From: Arthrobacter rhombi
GTDB taxonomy: Bacteria > Actinomycetota > Actinomycetes > Actinomycetales > Micrococcaceae
Length of the DNA stretch: 64,000 nt
Assembly: GCF_900163545.1 (NCBI RefSeq)
Contig: NZ_FUHW01000052.1
Span: 1-64,000 of the forward strand
Direction: 5' to 3'
This document shows positions 1 to 8,405 of this stretch, one piece after another (position 1 is the first letter of the stretch; the number at the start of each line of letters is the position of its first letter). The notes below the pieces were generated by a model. That model saw nothing but the letters and a program-made list of their open reading frames with translations, was not told the DNA's origin and made no database searches. The position numbers and the translations under genes are program-made.

Positions 1-114
1 CCCGCGGGGCGCGCCCCCCCCGGGGGGGCCCCACCGCCGTCGGACGTCGTTTTCATCGGGGGCCGGCACCCTCCGGAAGGAAGCTGCCGGCCGAGCAATC
101 CAGCTTCCGGCTGC
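1..114. other. Intergenic left edge, GC-only palindromes and a hairpin
   Basis: No gene is seen. Bases 6-32 are almost pure G/C, including the palindrome GGGGCGCGCCCC followed by C and G runs. Bases 61-68 (GGCCGGCA) pair perfectly with 85-92 (TGCCGGCC), forming a hairpin just downstream of the minus-strand response-regulator gene. It lacks a T-tract on that strand, so it is not a clear intrinsic terminator, though it could be the 3' end of that transcript. Confidence 0.4.
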
Positions 115-717
115 CTACTTCACCTGGGCGATGATGGTTTCGGCGACCTCGCGCATGCTCAGTCGCCGATCCATTGACGTTTTCTGGATCCAGCGGAAAG
201 CCTCGGGTTCGGTCAGACCCATTTTGGTGGTCAAGACGGATTTGGCCCGTTCGACCAGTTTGCGGGTGGCGAATTGCTCTTGAAGGTCATCGACTTCGCG
301 TTCGAGAGCGATGACTTCCTCATGCCGGGATAAAGCGATTTCAATGGCCGGAATCAGGTCGTTGGGGCTGAACGGTTTCACGACGTAGGCCATGGCGCCG
401 GCTTCGCGGGCCCGCTCGACGAGTTCTTTTTGGCTGAAGGCAGTGAGCAAGACGACGGGGGCGATACGTTCCTTCACGATGATCTCCGCGGCCGAAATCC
501 CGTCCATGACGGGCATCTTCACATCCATGAGGACCAGATCCGGGCGGTGCTCACGGACCAGATCAACTGCCTTCTCGCCATTATCTGCTTCGGCGACAAC
601 CTCGAAGCCTTCACCCTTGAGGATCTCGACGATGTCCAGCCGGATGAGGGTCTCGTCCTCGGCGACAACTACCCGGCGGGCCGGCGATGACGTTGCCTCG
701 GCTGCGTCTTCTGTCAT
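115..717 (-). CDS. pdtaR: ANTAR-domain response regulator (PdtaR-like)
   Basis: The 200-residue protein has an N-terminal receiver domain (about 15-130) and a C-terminal ANTAR RNA-binding domain (about 140-198). The receiver shows the acidic pair (AEDE), the phosphoacceptor Asp in LVLMDVKMP, the conserved Thr in LLTAF and the Lys in VVKPF. ANTAR proteins bind paired hairpins in nascent RNA and prevent termination when phosphorylated, usually with a PdtaS-type histidine kinase, which is not in this window. The M. tuberculosis homologue Rv1626 also lies near polA/rpsA/coaE/uvrB. The start has a clear GGAG ribosome site 7 nt upstream. Its RNA targets cannot be told from this sequence. Confidence 0.9.
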   Translation of the reverse strand: MTEDAAEATSSPARRVVVAEDETLIRLDIVEILKGEGFEVVAEADNGEKAVDLVREHRPDLVLMDVKMPVMDGISAAEIIVKERIAPVVLLTAFSQKELVERAREAGAMAYVVKPFSPNDLIPAIEIALSRHEEVIALEREVDDLQEQFATRKLVERAKSVLTTKMGLTEPEAFRWIQKTSMDRRLSMREVAETIIAQVK

Positions 718-869
718 GGTGTTTCTCCTGGCTGCCCCTAATAATTGGGGCGGTGGGTTCTCGGATTCATTAACAAGCCTATCGGCATGTAGAGTTGTTT
801 AGCGCACTGCGTGACTGTGATGTTCTGCCCGATAGGTAGGGTGGCTTCACCGGCACGTATGGCAGGCAG

Positions 870-953
870 GCCCGAGTGGCGGAATGGCAGACGCGTCGCA
901 CTCAAAATGCGATATCGAGAGATGTGTGGGTTCGAGTCCCACCTCGGGCACCA
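870..953 (+). tRNA. tRNA-Leu (anticodon CAA)
   Basis: Acceptor strands GCCCGAG and CTCGGGC pair perfectly, followed by A and an encoded CCA. The anticodon stem TCGCA/TGCGA encloses the loop CTCAAAA, giving anticodon CAA for UUG codons. A long variable arm and the GGTTCGAGTCC T-loop region fit a class II leucine tRNA. It stands alone, followed directly by a terminator. Confidence 0.96.
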
Positions 954-955
954 TG

Positions 956-991
956 GCCCCGATCCCCGGTGAACCGGGGATCGGGGCTTCT
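956..991 (+). terminator. Intrinsic terminator of tRNA-Leu
   Basis: A 14-bp perfect stem (arms 956-969 and 974-987) with a TGAA loop is followed by TTCTTT. It sits 3 nt after the tRNA CCA end. Confidence 0.88.
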
Positions 992-996
992 TTGCG

Positions 997-1488
997 TCAG
1001 GAACCAGACCGCGTCGGTGCCGTGTCTGGTCCGGGGCTGTAGCTGCTGGAGACCAGTGCCTCGACCTGCACGTCCAGGACCACGACGTCGTCCTGGTTCC
1101 TGAGGGACCCCGAGGTCATGACGGTGGCCCGGCCGCTCCCGTCGGGCGCGACCGAGTCGATGATCACCGAACCGCTCAGCACGTCCCCTGGCCGGACCGG
1201 GCGCAGGAAACGCACCTGGCGCAGCTCCTTGCCGGCGATGACGTCATAACCGTCAAAAAGACCGGTCACCGACAGTCGCTGGTAGATCGCCAGGGTGTGG
1301 ATGCCACTGGCGATGAGTCCCCCGAAGGGGCCTTCCCGCGCCGACGCGCGGTCGACGTGAAAATACTGGCTGTCCCATTCCGAAGCGAAGCGGATGATCT
1401 CCTCCTCGGTGACGGCATGGGACCCCAGCTCAAAGGTTTCCCCGATGGGGATCCGCTCGGCGGGCAGACGGGGAGTTCCGGTTGTCAT
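997..1488 (-). CDS. MaoC-like enoyl-CoA hydratase/dehydratase
   Basis: A 163-residue single hot-dog domain protein of the MaoC family, hydrating 2-enoyl-CoA to 3-hydroxyacyl-CoA. The dehydratase signature is present near residues 35-65: a D-x(4-5)-H site around SQYFHVD and the GLIASGIHT helix. The start is the ATG whose first bases overlap the stop of the upstream dehydrogenase gene (ATGA arrangement); a longer reading frame running into that gene is rejected. As the last gene of the minus-strand acyl-CoA operon it supplies the hydratase step, since no crotonase-type hydratase is present. The exact substrate is unknown. Confidence 0.88.
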   Translation of the reverse strand: MTTGTPRLPAERIPIGETFELGSHAVTEEEIIRFASEWDSQYFHVDRASAREGPFGGLIASGIHTLAIYQRLSVTGLFDGYDVIAGKELRQVRFLRPVRPGDVLSGSVIIDSVAPDGSGRATVMTSGSLRNQDDVVVLDVQVEALVSSSYSPGPDTAPTRSGS

Positions 1489-2639
1489 AGTGTTCTGGCG
1501 ACCAGTTCCTTCATGATTTCGTTGGTCCCGCCATAGATCTTCTGCACCCGTGCGGCAGCGAATCTGCGGGCTATGGGGTATTCCCTCATGTACCCGTAGC
1601 CGCCGAAGATCTGCAGGCAGCGGTCGGCGACCTTGCTTTGCATGTCGGTGCACCAGAATTTGGCCAGCGAGGCGGTGGGCGCGTCCAGGTCCCCGGTGAC
1701 ATGCTGTGCGATGCAGTGATCCACCAGGGTGCGGGCCGCCAGGCTGTCGGCGACGCATTCCGCGAGCACGAAGCGAGTGTTCTGGAAAGCGAGGAGGTTC
1801 TGTCCGAAGGCCTCACGCTGGTGGGCATACTCCGTCGTCTCGCGAACCGCCGCCTCGCATTCGGCAGCCGCTGCGACGGCAATGGAAAGCCTCTCCTGGG
1901 GCAGCTGATGCATGAGCTGGACGAATCCCTTGCCTTCCACGCCTCCCAGCACGTTTTCCGCGGGGACGCGCATGTTCACGAAGGCGAGCTCGCGGGTGTC
2001 CTGACCCTGCATGCCGATCTTGTCCAGGACCCTGCCACGCTCGAATCCCGGAAGGTCCTCGGTTTCGGTGACGATGAGCGATAGCCCCTTGCCCCCCTGG
2101 TCCTCGCTGGTCCTGGCGACGATCAAGATCAGACTGCCATGGGTGCCGTTGGTGATGAACGTCTTGGAACCGTTGATCACAAAGTCCTCGCCATCACGGA
2201 GCGCCTTGGTGCGGATGCTCTGCAGATCCGATCCGGTGCCCGGCTCGGTCATCGCAATGGCCCCGACCAGCTCGCCCGAGGCCATGGCGGGCAGCCAGCG
2301 CTGTTTCTGCTCCTCGGTGCCGAAGGCGGCGATGTAATGGGCGACGATGGCACTATGGACGACGTTGGCCCAGGCATCGTCGGCGACCCTGGCTTGTTCC
2401 TCCATGATCACTGCTTCGTGAGCGAAAGTACCGCCGCCGCCTCCATATTCCTCCGGAATGCTGATGCACAGCAGGCCGGTTTCGCCGGCCTTGCGCCAAA
2501 AGTCGCGGTCCACGCAGTGCTGCTCGGCCCAGCGGGAATGGTGGGGAACCGACTCCTTCTCCAGGAAGGTCCGTGCCAGGTCCCGCAGGTCGTCGAGTTC
2601 CTCGGTGCGCCAGGGTGAACGGTAATCATCGAAGATCAT
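1485..2639 (-). CDS. Acyl-CoA dehydrogenase, LCAD/IVD type
   Basis: A 384-residue flavoenzyme performing the alpha,beta-oxidation of acyl-CoA. It has the TEPGTGSD flavin-binding motif (131-138), FITNG (161-165) and the C-terminal IFGGYGYMREYP motif. The usual C-terminal catalytic Glu of the YEGT motif is Gly here (IYGGTNEIM). A Glu at about 262 (AECEAAV), inside the helix after QERLSIA, aligns with the relocated catalytic base of long-chain and isovaleryl-CoA dehydrogenases, so it should be active and of that subgroup. The start is preceded by GAGGAG. It is translationally coupled to the MaoC gene and follows the fadD-like ligase by 77 nt. Confidence 0.92.
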   Translation of the reverse strand: MIFDDYRSPWRTEELDDLRDLARTFLEKESVPHHSRWAEQHCVDRDFWRKAGETGLLCISIPEEYGGGGGTFAHEAVIMEEQARVADDAWANVVHSAIVAHYIAAFGTEEQKQRWLPAMASGELVGAIAMTEPGTGSDLQSIRTKALRDGEDFVINGSKTFITNGTHGSLILIVARTSEDQGGKGLSLIVTETEDLPGFERGRVLDKIGMQGQDTRELAFVNMRVPAENVLGGVEGKGFVQLMHQLPQERLSIAVAAAAECEAAVRETTEYAHQREAFGQNLLAFQNTRFVLAECVADSLAARTLVDHCIAQHVTGDLDAPTASLAKFWCTDMQSKVADRCLQIFGGYGYMREYPIARRFAAARVQKIYGGTNEIMKELVARTL

Positions 2640-2716
2640 GGTGTTGCTCCTCATTCTGTGTGCTGAAGTCCAGTGTGGGTCGCCCGGTGACGGACGAGGT
2701 GTCGACGGTGGCGCGC

Positions 2717-4405
2717 TCAGGCGCCGGTTGGTTCGGAAGCGTAGATGCCCGTGTGTTCGGCGCGGACCCTCTTCTTGTCGAATTTCCCGACACTCGTGCG
2801 GGGAATTTCCGTCACGACCTCCATGGCCTCGGGAAGCTGCCAGTCCGCGAAGGCGCCGGAGAGGTGGTCGCGGACGTCCTCCAGTGCCACGTCCGCCCCC
2901 GGTGTGGGGACCACCAGGACGAAGGGGCGCTCCTGCCACTTCGGATGTGGTAGACCCACGACGGCTGCCTCGGCAATCAAGGGATGATCCAGCAGGAGGT
3001 TTTCCATGTCGATCGACGAGATCCACTCCCCACCGCTTTTGATCACGTCCTTGATGCGGTCGGTGACCTTCAGATAACCATCGGCATCGATGGTCCCGAC
3101 GTCGCCGCTGCGCCAATATTCCTCGACGAAGCGGTCCGCCAGATCCTCCTCGGACATGCCGTGGTAGCTGCGCGTGACCCACGGTCCGCGGACGCAGATC
3201 TCTCCCTGCGTCACACCATCGCACGGAACATCGTTGCCGTCGGCGTTGATGAGGCGCACGTCCACTCCGGACACGGGTACGCCTTGTTTGCGTTTGAGCT
3301 CCAGGAGTTCTTCGGGGGAGAGACGGGCCAGGACGCTGGGCTTATAGCGGTTCATGGTCACCAATGGGCTTGTCTCGGTCGCTCCGTAGGCATGGACGAG
3401 TTCGGCGCCGGTGAGGTTTTTGAACCCCCGCATCATCGCCAACGGTGGCTCGGTGGCCCCGGAGAGCATCCGCAGGCGACTGAGATCCGGCTTCTCCACG
3501 AGGTTTTCGATGTAGCGCAGCATGGGCAGGAAAATGGCGGGCGCGCCGTTGGTGATGGTCACCCCCTCGGTGATGAGCGCTTCGGTCAGGGGCCCGGTGT
3601 CCTCGGCGGAGTACCGGCCCGGCAGGACGATCTTATTGGCCATGAGCGTCGCCGCTTGGGGCAGGCCCCACGCCTGGCAGTGGAACATCGGGGTGATCAA
3701 CATCGTGCAGTCGTCCAAGGTCTGGCCGATATTGGCGGCAATGGCGTAGGAGTGCAGGTAGATCGCCCGATGCGAGTAGAAGACGCCCTTGGGGCGGCCG
3801 GTGGTCCCGGTGGTGTAGCACGCGCTGTAGGCAGAGGTCTCATCGACTTCGGGCCAGTCGATCCGCGGCTCGTTGGCGGCCAGGAGGTCCTCATAATGGT
3901 GGACGTTGGGCAACGTGGTGTGGATCTGCGACATCGGTTTATCGGTCATGACGACCCAGGTGGTGACGCTGGGCATGGCGGGAGCGACGGCTTCCGCCAA
4001 AGGCAACAGTGTTTCGTCCACGCAGATGACCGAGGTGTCGCTATCGGCGATGACATAGGCCAGGTCTTCCGGGGAGAGCCGGAGGTTCAGCTGCACCATG
4101 ACCGCTGCGAGCCCCGGGATCGCCCAATAGAGCTCGAAGTGGCGGCGGCTGTTCCAATCGATGACGCCGACGCGGGTTCCCGGCTCCACGCCGAGGGCGC
4201 GCAAGGCGTTGGCACCGCGTTGGATGCGTTCGTACGCAGCGGCATAGGTGTAGCGATCCCAGCCGCCGTCGGTGCTCCGGTAGACGATTTCCCGTTCCCC
4301 ATGCGTCCGTGCTGCATGGCGGATCAACGTCGTCGTGTTGAGTTGGACGTCGTCGCCCGTGGTGGAGGGAAAGCCCGAAACGATGGTTCGTGATGCGGGG
4401 GACAT
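2717..4405 (-). CDS. Medium/long-chain fatty acid-CoA ligase
   Basis: A 562-residue ANL-superfamily adenylate-forming enzyme that activates a carboxylic acid to acyl-CoA via an acyl-AMP. The P-loop-like motif YTTGTTGRPKGV lies near residues 192-203, HAYGATETSP forms the A5 region, the hinge motif is near SGDVGTIDADGYLKVTDR, and the C-terminal catalytic Lys lies in TSVGKFDKK. The whole protein resembles the AlkK-like medium/long-chain ligases. It has a strong AAAGGAG site 6 nt before the ATG. It is the intact one of two ligases in this operon; the other, at 5237-6743, is frameshifted. Confidence 0.92.
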   Translation of the reverse strand: MSPASRTIVSGFPSTTGDDVQLNTTTLIRHAARTHGEREIVYRSTDGGWDRYTYAAAYERIQRGANALRALGVEPGTRVGVIDWNSRRHFELYWAIPGLAAVMVQLNLRLSPEDLAYVIADSDTSVICVDETLLPLAEAVAPAMPSVTTWVVMTDKPMSQIHTTLPNVHHYEDLLAANEPRIDWPEVDETSAYSACYTTGTTGRPKGVFYSHRAIYLHSYAIAANIGQTLDDCTMLITPMFHCQAWGLPQAATLMANKIVLPGRYSAEDTGPLTEALITEGVTITNGAPAIFLPMLRYIENLVEKPDLSRLRMLSGATEPPLAMMRGFKNLTGAELVHAYGATETSPLVTMNRYKPSVLARLSPEELLELKRKQGVPVSGVDVRLINADGNDVPCDGVTQGEICVRGPWVTRSYHGMSEEDLADRFVEEYWRSGDVGTIDADGYLKVTDRIKDVIKSGGEWISSIDMENLLLDHPLIAEAAVVGLPHPKWQERPFVLVVPTPGADVALEDVRDHLSGAFADWQLPEAMEVVTEIPRTSVGKFDKKRVRAEHTGIYASEPTGA

Positions 4406-4417
4406 GTTGTTCTCCTT

Positions 4418-5161
4418 TTACTGAGCTGCCATGCGCAGTGCTCCGTCGAGACGGATCACCTCGCCGTTGATCATGCGGTTTTCGACGATATGAACTGCCA
4501 GTGCCGCGTATTCCGCGGGGTCTCCGAGGCGGGAGGGGAAGGGGACTTGTGCCCCGAGCGACTCGCGGGCGGCCTTGGGCAGGCTGCTCATCATGGGGGT
4601 GAGGAACAGGCCAGGGGCGATCGCTGCGACGCGGATTCCGCTGGGGGCCAGCTCCTGGGCGATCGGCAGGGTCATCGCGACGATACCGCCCTTGGAGGCC
4701 GAGTAGGCCGCCTGACCGATCTGGCCATCGAAGGCCGCAGCGGAGGCGGTATTGATGATGACGCCGCGTTCACCGTCCGGCCCCGGATCGTTGGACCTCA
4801 TGGCCTCGGCACCGAGTCGGATGACATTGAAGGTGCCGGCCAGGTTGATCGTGAGGACCCGCTGGAAGTCGTCGAGCGGATGGGTGCCGCTCTTGCCCAG
4901 GACCTTCCTGGCGATCCCGATACCCGCGCAATTGACGATTCCCGCCAGCGGACCTGCCTGTCGGGAAGCCACGGAAATGGCTTCGGCGACCTGATCGGGG
5001 TCGGTGACGTCGGTTTCAACGAAACGGGCCCCCTCCGGCGCCGTTCCTTTCAGGTCCGCGACCACCACGTGGGCGCCTCGTTCAAGCAGCGCCCGGGTCG
5101 TTGCTTCGCCGAGTCCCGAGGCTCCTCCGGTCACGATGAACGTGCGGTCTTTGACGTCCAT
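4418..5161 (-). CDS. SDR, HSD17B10-like 3-hydroxyacyl-CoA dehydrogenase
   Basis: A 247-residue short-chain dehydrogenase with the TGGASGLGE nucleotide-binding motif (12-20), NCAGIG, and the catalytic YSASKGG motif. The long stretch around [15 protein letters not shown], together with [13 protein letters not shown] and [14 protein letters not shown], is characteristic of type-2 3-hydroxyacyl-CoA dehydrogenase (HSD10), which also acts on 2-methyl-3-hydroxybutyryl-CoA. It should oxidise 3-hydroxyacyl-CoA to 3-ketoacyl-CoA with NAD. It lies 12 nt before the start of the fadD-like gene in the same operon. Confidence 0.92.
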   Translation of the reverse strand: MDVKDRTFIVTGGASGLGEATTRALLERGAHVVVADLKGTAPEGARFVETDVTDPDQVAEAISVASRQAGPLAGIVNCAGIGIARKVLGKSGTHPLDDFQRVLTINLAGTFNVIRLGAEAMRSNDPGPDGERGVIINTASAAAFDGQIGQAAYSASKGGIVAMTLPIAQELAPSGIRVAAIAPGLFLTPMMSSLPKAARESLGAQVPFPSRLGDPAEYAALAVHIVENRMINGEVIRLDGALRMAAQ

Positions 5162-5236
5162 GGTCTCTCCTGACGTGATGTAGAACTGAATAGACTGGGT
5201 GGATGCTGGGCGAGTTCAGGTGGACTCTGTGGTCAC

Positions 5237-6743
5237 CTAGCCACGCAGCTCATCCCGGATCCGATGCTTGAGGATCTTTCCCGACGGGTTCCGTGGAATC
5301 TGTGCGATGACGAGCTCGCGGGGCAGCTTGTAGTGGGAGAGACGGTCCTGGGCGTACTCGCACAGTGACTTGAGCGTCACCTCTTGTCCCTCCAAGGGGG
5401 TCACCACGGCGACTACCGTCTCGCCGTATTCCAGATGCGGACGTCCGACGACGGCGATATCGGCAACCGCAGGGTGCCCCGCCAAGGCATTTTCTACTTC
5501 GGCGGAGTAGACGTTGTGGCCGCCCGTGATGATCATGTCCTTCATCCGGTCCACGAGGGTGATGTAACCCTCGGCGTCCATCTGGGCCAGGTCTCCCGTA
5601 TGCACCCAGCCGTCCCGAACCGTCGCGGCAGTTGCCTCGGGCTGACGCCAGTAGCCCTTCATCATCGTCTCCCCGCGCATGATCATCTCCCCGACCTCAC
5701 CGGGGGCGGCATCTTGGCCGTCTGCACCGACGATGCGGACCTCCGTGTTGGCGATGGGGAAGCGTCCACTGGCCGTTGGCCTCTCCAAGACCTCCTCGTG
5801 GGTGAGGATGATGCCGCCGGGTCCACCCTCGGTTTGGCCGCACGCCTGGACGATCCAGGTGTCGGGGAGTGCGGCGACGATCTTCTGGGCCAGGTCCGTG
5901 GGCATGGGGGCCGCGCCGTACATGCGAATGCGAAGACTCGATAGGTCCCGGGTGGCCAGGCTCGGGGAACGCATCAGGAAGGAATACATGGTGGGTACCC
6001 CGAAGAAGAATCCGATCCGCTCTTTCTCGATGGTTTCGAGCACGGCTTCCGGGTCGAAGGCCGGCAGGATGAAGTGTGTGGAGCCCAACATCATTCCCGG
6101 GACGAGCACCAGATTCAGATCCGCCGAGTGGAACAGCGGTGCGACGTGGATGAGTCGTTCCCCGACCCGCAGGCCGAAGCCCACGCAGGCATTGATGCCG
6201 ACCCAGATGACGCGGTGGTGGTCGAAGAGGGCGCCCTTCGGGCGACCGGTGGTCCCCGAGGTGTAGATGATCAGTGCGTCGTCCTCTTCGGAGATTTCGA
6301 CGGCGGGCGCATCGGTCGGTTGCTTGGCCGCCGCCCCGAGAATGTCTTCGTAACCGTCAGAGGCGCCCAGTGCCAGGGCGGGGACAGGGGAATCGATGTC
6401 GGTCGCCTGCCGCCACTGCGTGATGGATTGGGCTACCTCGGGGCCGAAAACCAGGAGTTTCGCTTCGGTGTCCGTGAGGAAATGGTCGATTTCCCTAGGT
6501 GCCGACTTCGGATTCACCGGCACGTAGGCCTGCATAGAAAGCGATGACGAAGGCGTCATTGTTCCCACAGACCATGACGAGGCGATCGCCTTTGGCGAGC
6601 CCGCGGGAGGCGAATTCGTGCGCGAGTTGCGAGACCCTGGCGTCGAGTTCGGCGTAGCTATGGGTCACCCCGCAGTAGCTCAGGGCGATGCGGTCCGGGC
6701 AGCCCCGGGCGGTACGGGCGAGGATTCCTGCGAGGTCGGCCAT
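5237..6743 (-). pseudogene. Frameshifted acyl-CoA synthetase (AMP-binding)
   Basis: Two minus-strand frames together make one ANL-family ligase. The first starts at 6743 with an AGGAG site, carries the N-terminal part up to FYAGLRAG and runs to a stop at 6495. The second continues from AYVPVNPKSAP through the IIYTSGTTGRPKGA motif, CGQTEGG and the C-terminal SGKILKHRIRDEL. At the junction a single copy of the 14-mer ACCGGCACGTAGGC is present (6516-6529, plus strand). Adding a second tandem copy restores one frame and the family-typical GLRAGAYVPVNPK. The simplest explanation is loss of one copy of a 14-bp tandem repeat, either real or an assembly collapse. Without repair the gene makes no full-length ligase. 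Confidence 0.88.
6516..6529 (-). repeat. Remaining unit of an inferred 14-bp tandem repeat
   Basis: Minus-strand reading GCCTACGTGCCGGT. Duplicating this unit in tandem at the same spot restores the reading frame of the surrounding ligase gene. The second copy is inferred, not seen. Confidence 0.6.
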
Positions 6744-6745
6744 GA

Positions 6746-7615
6746 TTACTCCTGTCCCGCGGTGGCCGAGGCAACCGCCGATATGGTGAGGGGTTCCCCC
6801 GGGGCGGCGACGGCGGCCAGGGGAAGGTCTTGTTTTTGGCCCAGAGCCGTCCAATAGGCAGTGGATTGGGTGGCAAAGGCACGAGTTAGTTCTTCGCGGG
6901 TGCCACCGATGAGGCGGGCGAGTCGTTCGGCGAAGTGAGGCTCAACCGCCGCGACGGCAACGAATCCATCGGCTGTTGCGTACATTCCATACGCAGGTAT
7001 CGCGCCCCCGAGGACGGCACCCGGAGAGGTGAGGCCGTGCCGGACTCCGGCTGCCGCGGCGTGGGCCGCTTCTTCGAGGACCACCCTCTCGTGGACGCCC
7101 TGAAGCCCCTGTTCGCGCTGGCGCAGAGCCGACAGGGTCGCGACCACTGCGCGTTCGGAACCGAGAATGTCGGCGACCGGCACCAACGGCAGATCAGGGG
7201 GAAGTAACGTTCCATGCTCGGCCTGGTAAGTCAGGTCGTGGCCGGGCTGCTCGGCCCGGGCGCCGTCGTGCCCGACGATTTCCACCAGAGCGACGCCGCG
7301 GGTCTTCAGCATCTCGACGAGATCAAGCCGGGCGAGGGCCGATGGGCGCATCGAGGTCAGCAGGACGTCGGCATCGGCAAGAAGTTCTTCGAAGGTGGAC
7401 CTGCTCGACGGGTCCTTCAAATCGAGGGGAACGACGTCCTGACCCGTGATGAGTTCCTCATACCAGTGGGGGGCGACGCTCCCGAGCGGGTCGCCCTGCG
7501 GTGGTTCGACCTTGATGACAGTTGCTCCGAGTTCGGTCAGCCGAGATGCGGCCAGTGGCCCCGGAAGGTTGATGGCAACCGAAACCACAACGATGCCTGA
7601 CAGTGGGTGGGGCAT
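6746..7615 (-). CDS. CaiB/BaiF family CoA transferase, AMACR-like
   Basis: A 289-residue family III CoA-transferase-fold protein. It keeps PLAASRLTELGATVIKVE near the N-terminus, GHDLTY at 125-130 and VADILGS at 147-153. His126 and Asp149 line up with the His/Asp proton-transfer pair of alpha-methylacyl-CoA racemase (MCR), so racemisation of 2-methylacyl-CoA is the favoured activity; true CoA transfer is the alternative. It is shorter than the usual 360-400 residues, mainly at the C-terminus. It is the first gene of the catabolic operon, with an AGGAG site and a promoter directly upstream. The next gene, the frameshifted ligase, starts 2 nt after its stop. Confidence 0.8.
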   Translation of the reverse strand: MPHPLSGIVVVSVAINLPGPLAASRLTELGATVIKVEPPQGDPLGSVAPHWYEELITGQDVVPLDLKDPSSRSTFEELLADADVLLTSMRPSALARLDLVEMLKTRGVALVEIVGHDGARAEQPGHDLTYQAEHGTLLPPDLPLVPVADILGSERAVVATLSALRQREQGLQGVHERVVLEEAAHAAAAGVRHGLTSPGAVLGGAIPAYGMYATADGFVAVAAVEPHFAERLARLIGGTREELTRAFATQSTAYWTALGQKQDLPLAAVAAPGEPLTISAVASATAGQE

Positions 7616-7650
7616 GAATTCTCCTGAAGACTGTGACCTGGATTACTCTT

Positions 7651-7664
7651 TGTACGGTTGTACA
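7651..7664. promoter_or_regulatory. Candidate operator 1 (TGTAC-GGTT-GTACA)
   Basis: A perfect 5-4-5 inverted repeat in the 94-nt gap between the divergent catabolic operon and the tetR-type gene. It covers the predicted -10 of the operon promoter, so binding there would block transcription. Confidence 0.55.
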
Positions 7665-7685
7665 GCAAGCAATGCGAACGTTCAA
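7657..7685 (-). promoter_or_regulatory. Predicted promoter of the acyl-CoA catabolic operon
   Basis: On the minus strand TTGAAC (-35, 7680-7685), a 17-nt spacer and TACAAC (-10, 7657-7662) give a good sigma-70-like promoter. The start would fall near 7650, leaving about 35 nt of leader with an AGGAG site before the ATG at 7615. Both core elements overlap palindromes. Confidence 0.6.
7676..7683. promoter_or_regulatory. Candidate operator 2 (GAACGTTC)
   Basis: A perfect 8-bp palindrome. It overlaps the -35 of the minus-strand operon promoter and sits about 15 nt before the -10 of the divergent regulator gene, so one bound dimer could affect both directions. Confidence 0.45.
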
Positions 7686-7697
7686 TGGTTTGTGGTC

Positions 7698-7703
7698 TAG
7701 CAT
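7698..7703 (+). promoter_or_regulatory. -10 element TAGCAT of the TetR-type gene
   Basis: Six nt before the GTG at 7710; no ribosome site fits between them. Confidence 0.6.
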
Positions 7704-7709
7704 TGCTGT

Positions 7710-8324
7710 GTGGACAGAACGAAGGAAACACCTCCCGAAGGCTTGGCAACGGCTTGGTCTCCCCATGACCTGACGTCTAAGGCGCGGATCCGCAATGCCG
7801 CACTCACCCTGTTTGCGCAGCAGGGCGAAGACGGTACCTCCATGCGGGCCATTGCCACGGCGGCCGGGGTAACCGTCGGGTTGGTTACCCATCACTATGG
7901 GACGAAGGACGGACTGCGGGAGGCGGTAGACACCCTCATCGTGGAGCTCTTCGCCGAAACCCTTCGGCTCCTGCCCCAAGAAGGGTCCGCCCGATGGATC
8001 CTCGGTCTGCGAGACGAGGCCGTGGCCGAGATGCTGCACGCCAATCCGACGATCATCGACTACGTGCGCCGTTCCCTGCTGCATGGTCCAGGCCGTCCCG
8101 GTGACATCCTGAGCCGGCTGTCGGCATTGACGGCGGAGCAGACCCGGATCCTGCGCGAGGCCGGAGTGGTCTCCATGGATCGCAGCGTCACGGAACAAAC
8201 GGTCACCACGATCGTCCGTCAATTCGGGCGGTTGCTCCTCCAGCCGCTGGCCAACCGCATTGTCGATGAGTTCGGCGAAGCCGGAGAAAGCGCCCCCGAA
8301 CTCTATGTAGGCGTTAAATCCTGA
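7710..8324 (+). CDS. TetR-family transcriptional regulator
   Basis: A 204-residue regulator. The N-terminal helix-turn-helix spans about residues 25-70 (KARIRNAALTLF, then MRAIATAAGVTVGLVTHHYGTKDGL, cited in two parts here as the recognition region). The C-terminal half is a helical ligand-binding domain. It reads divergently from the acyl-CoA operon, shares its 94-nt control region, and is followed by gcdH on the same strand. Acyl-CoA or a related CoA ester is a likely inducer by analogy with other TetR repressors of beta-oxidation; that is inference. The GTG start is chosen from the -10 spacing. Confidence 0.9.
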   Translation: MDRTKETPPEGLATAWSPHDLTSKARIRNAALTLFAQQGEDGTSMRAIATAAGVTVGLVTHHYGTKDGLREAVDTLIVELFAETLRLLPQEGSARWILGLRDEAVAEMLHANPTIIDYVRRSLLHGPGRPGDILSRLSALTAEQTRILREAGVVSMDRSVTEQTVTTIVRQFGRLLLQPLANRIVDEFGEAGESAPELYVGVKS

Positions 8325-8405
8325 GCGATCAGCAGTGCACCCGCTGTGCTCCGGAGTCCAGTTGAAGCGCCGTATGATCGCGGTGTACACGTTCAAAGGA
8401 GAATG

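Noticed and set aside
61..92. Hairpin after pdtaR as an intrinsic terminator
   Set aside because: No T-tract follows on the minus strand; it is kept only as a hairpin in the edge description.
870..953. tRNA-Leu as an att site for an integrated element
   Set aside because: No second copy of the tRNA 3' end and no integrase gene was found in the window.
1489..1758. N-terminal extension of the MaoC gene frame
   Set aside because: It overlaps the dehydrogenase gene out of frame and has an Arg/His-rich, non-protein-like composition; the ATGA-coupled start at 1488 fits the family length.
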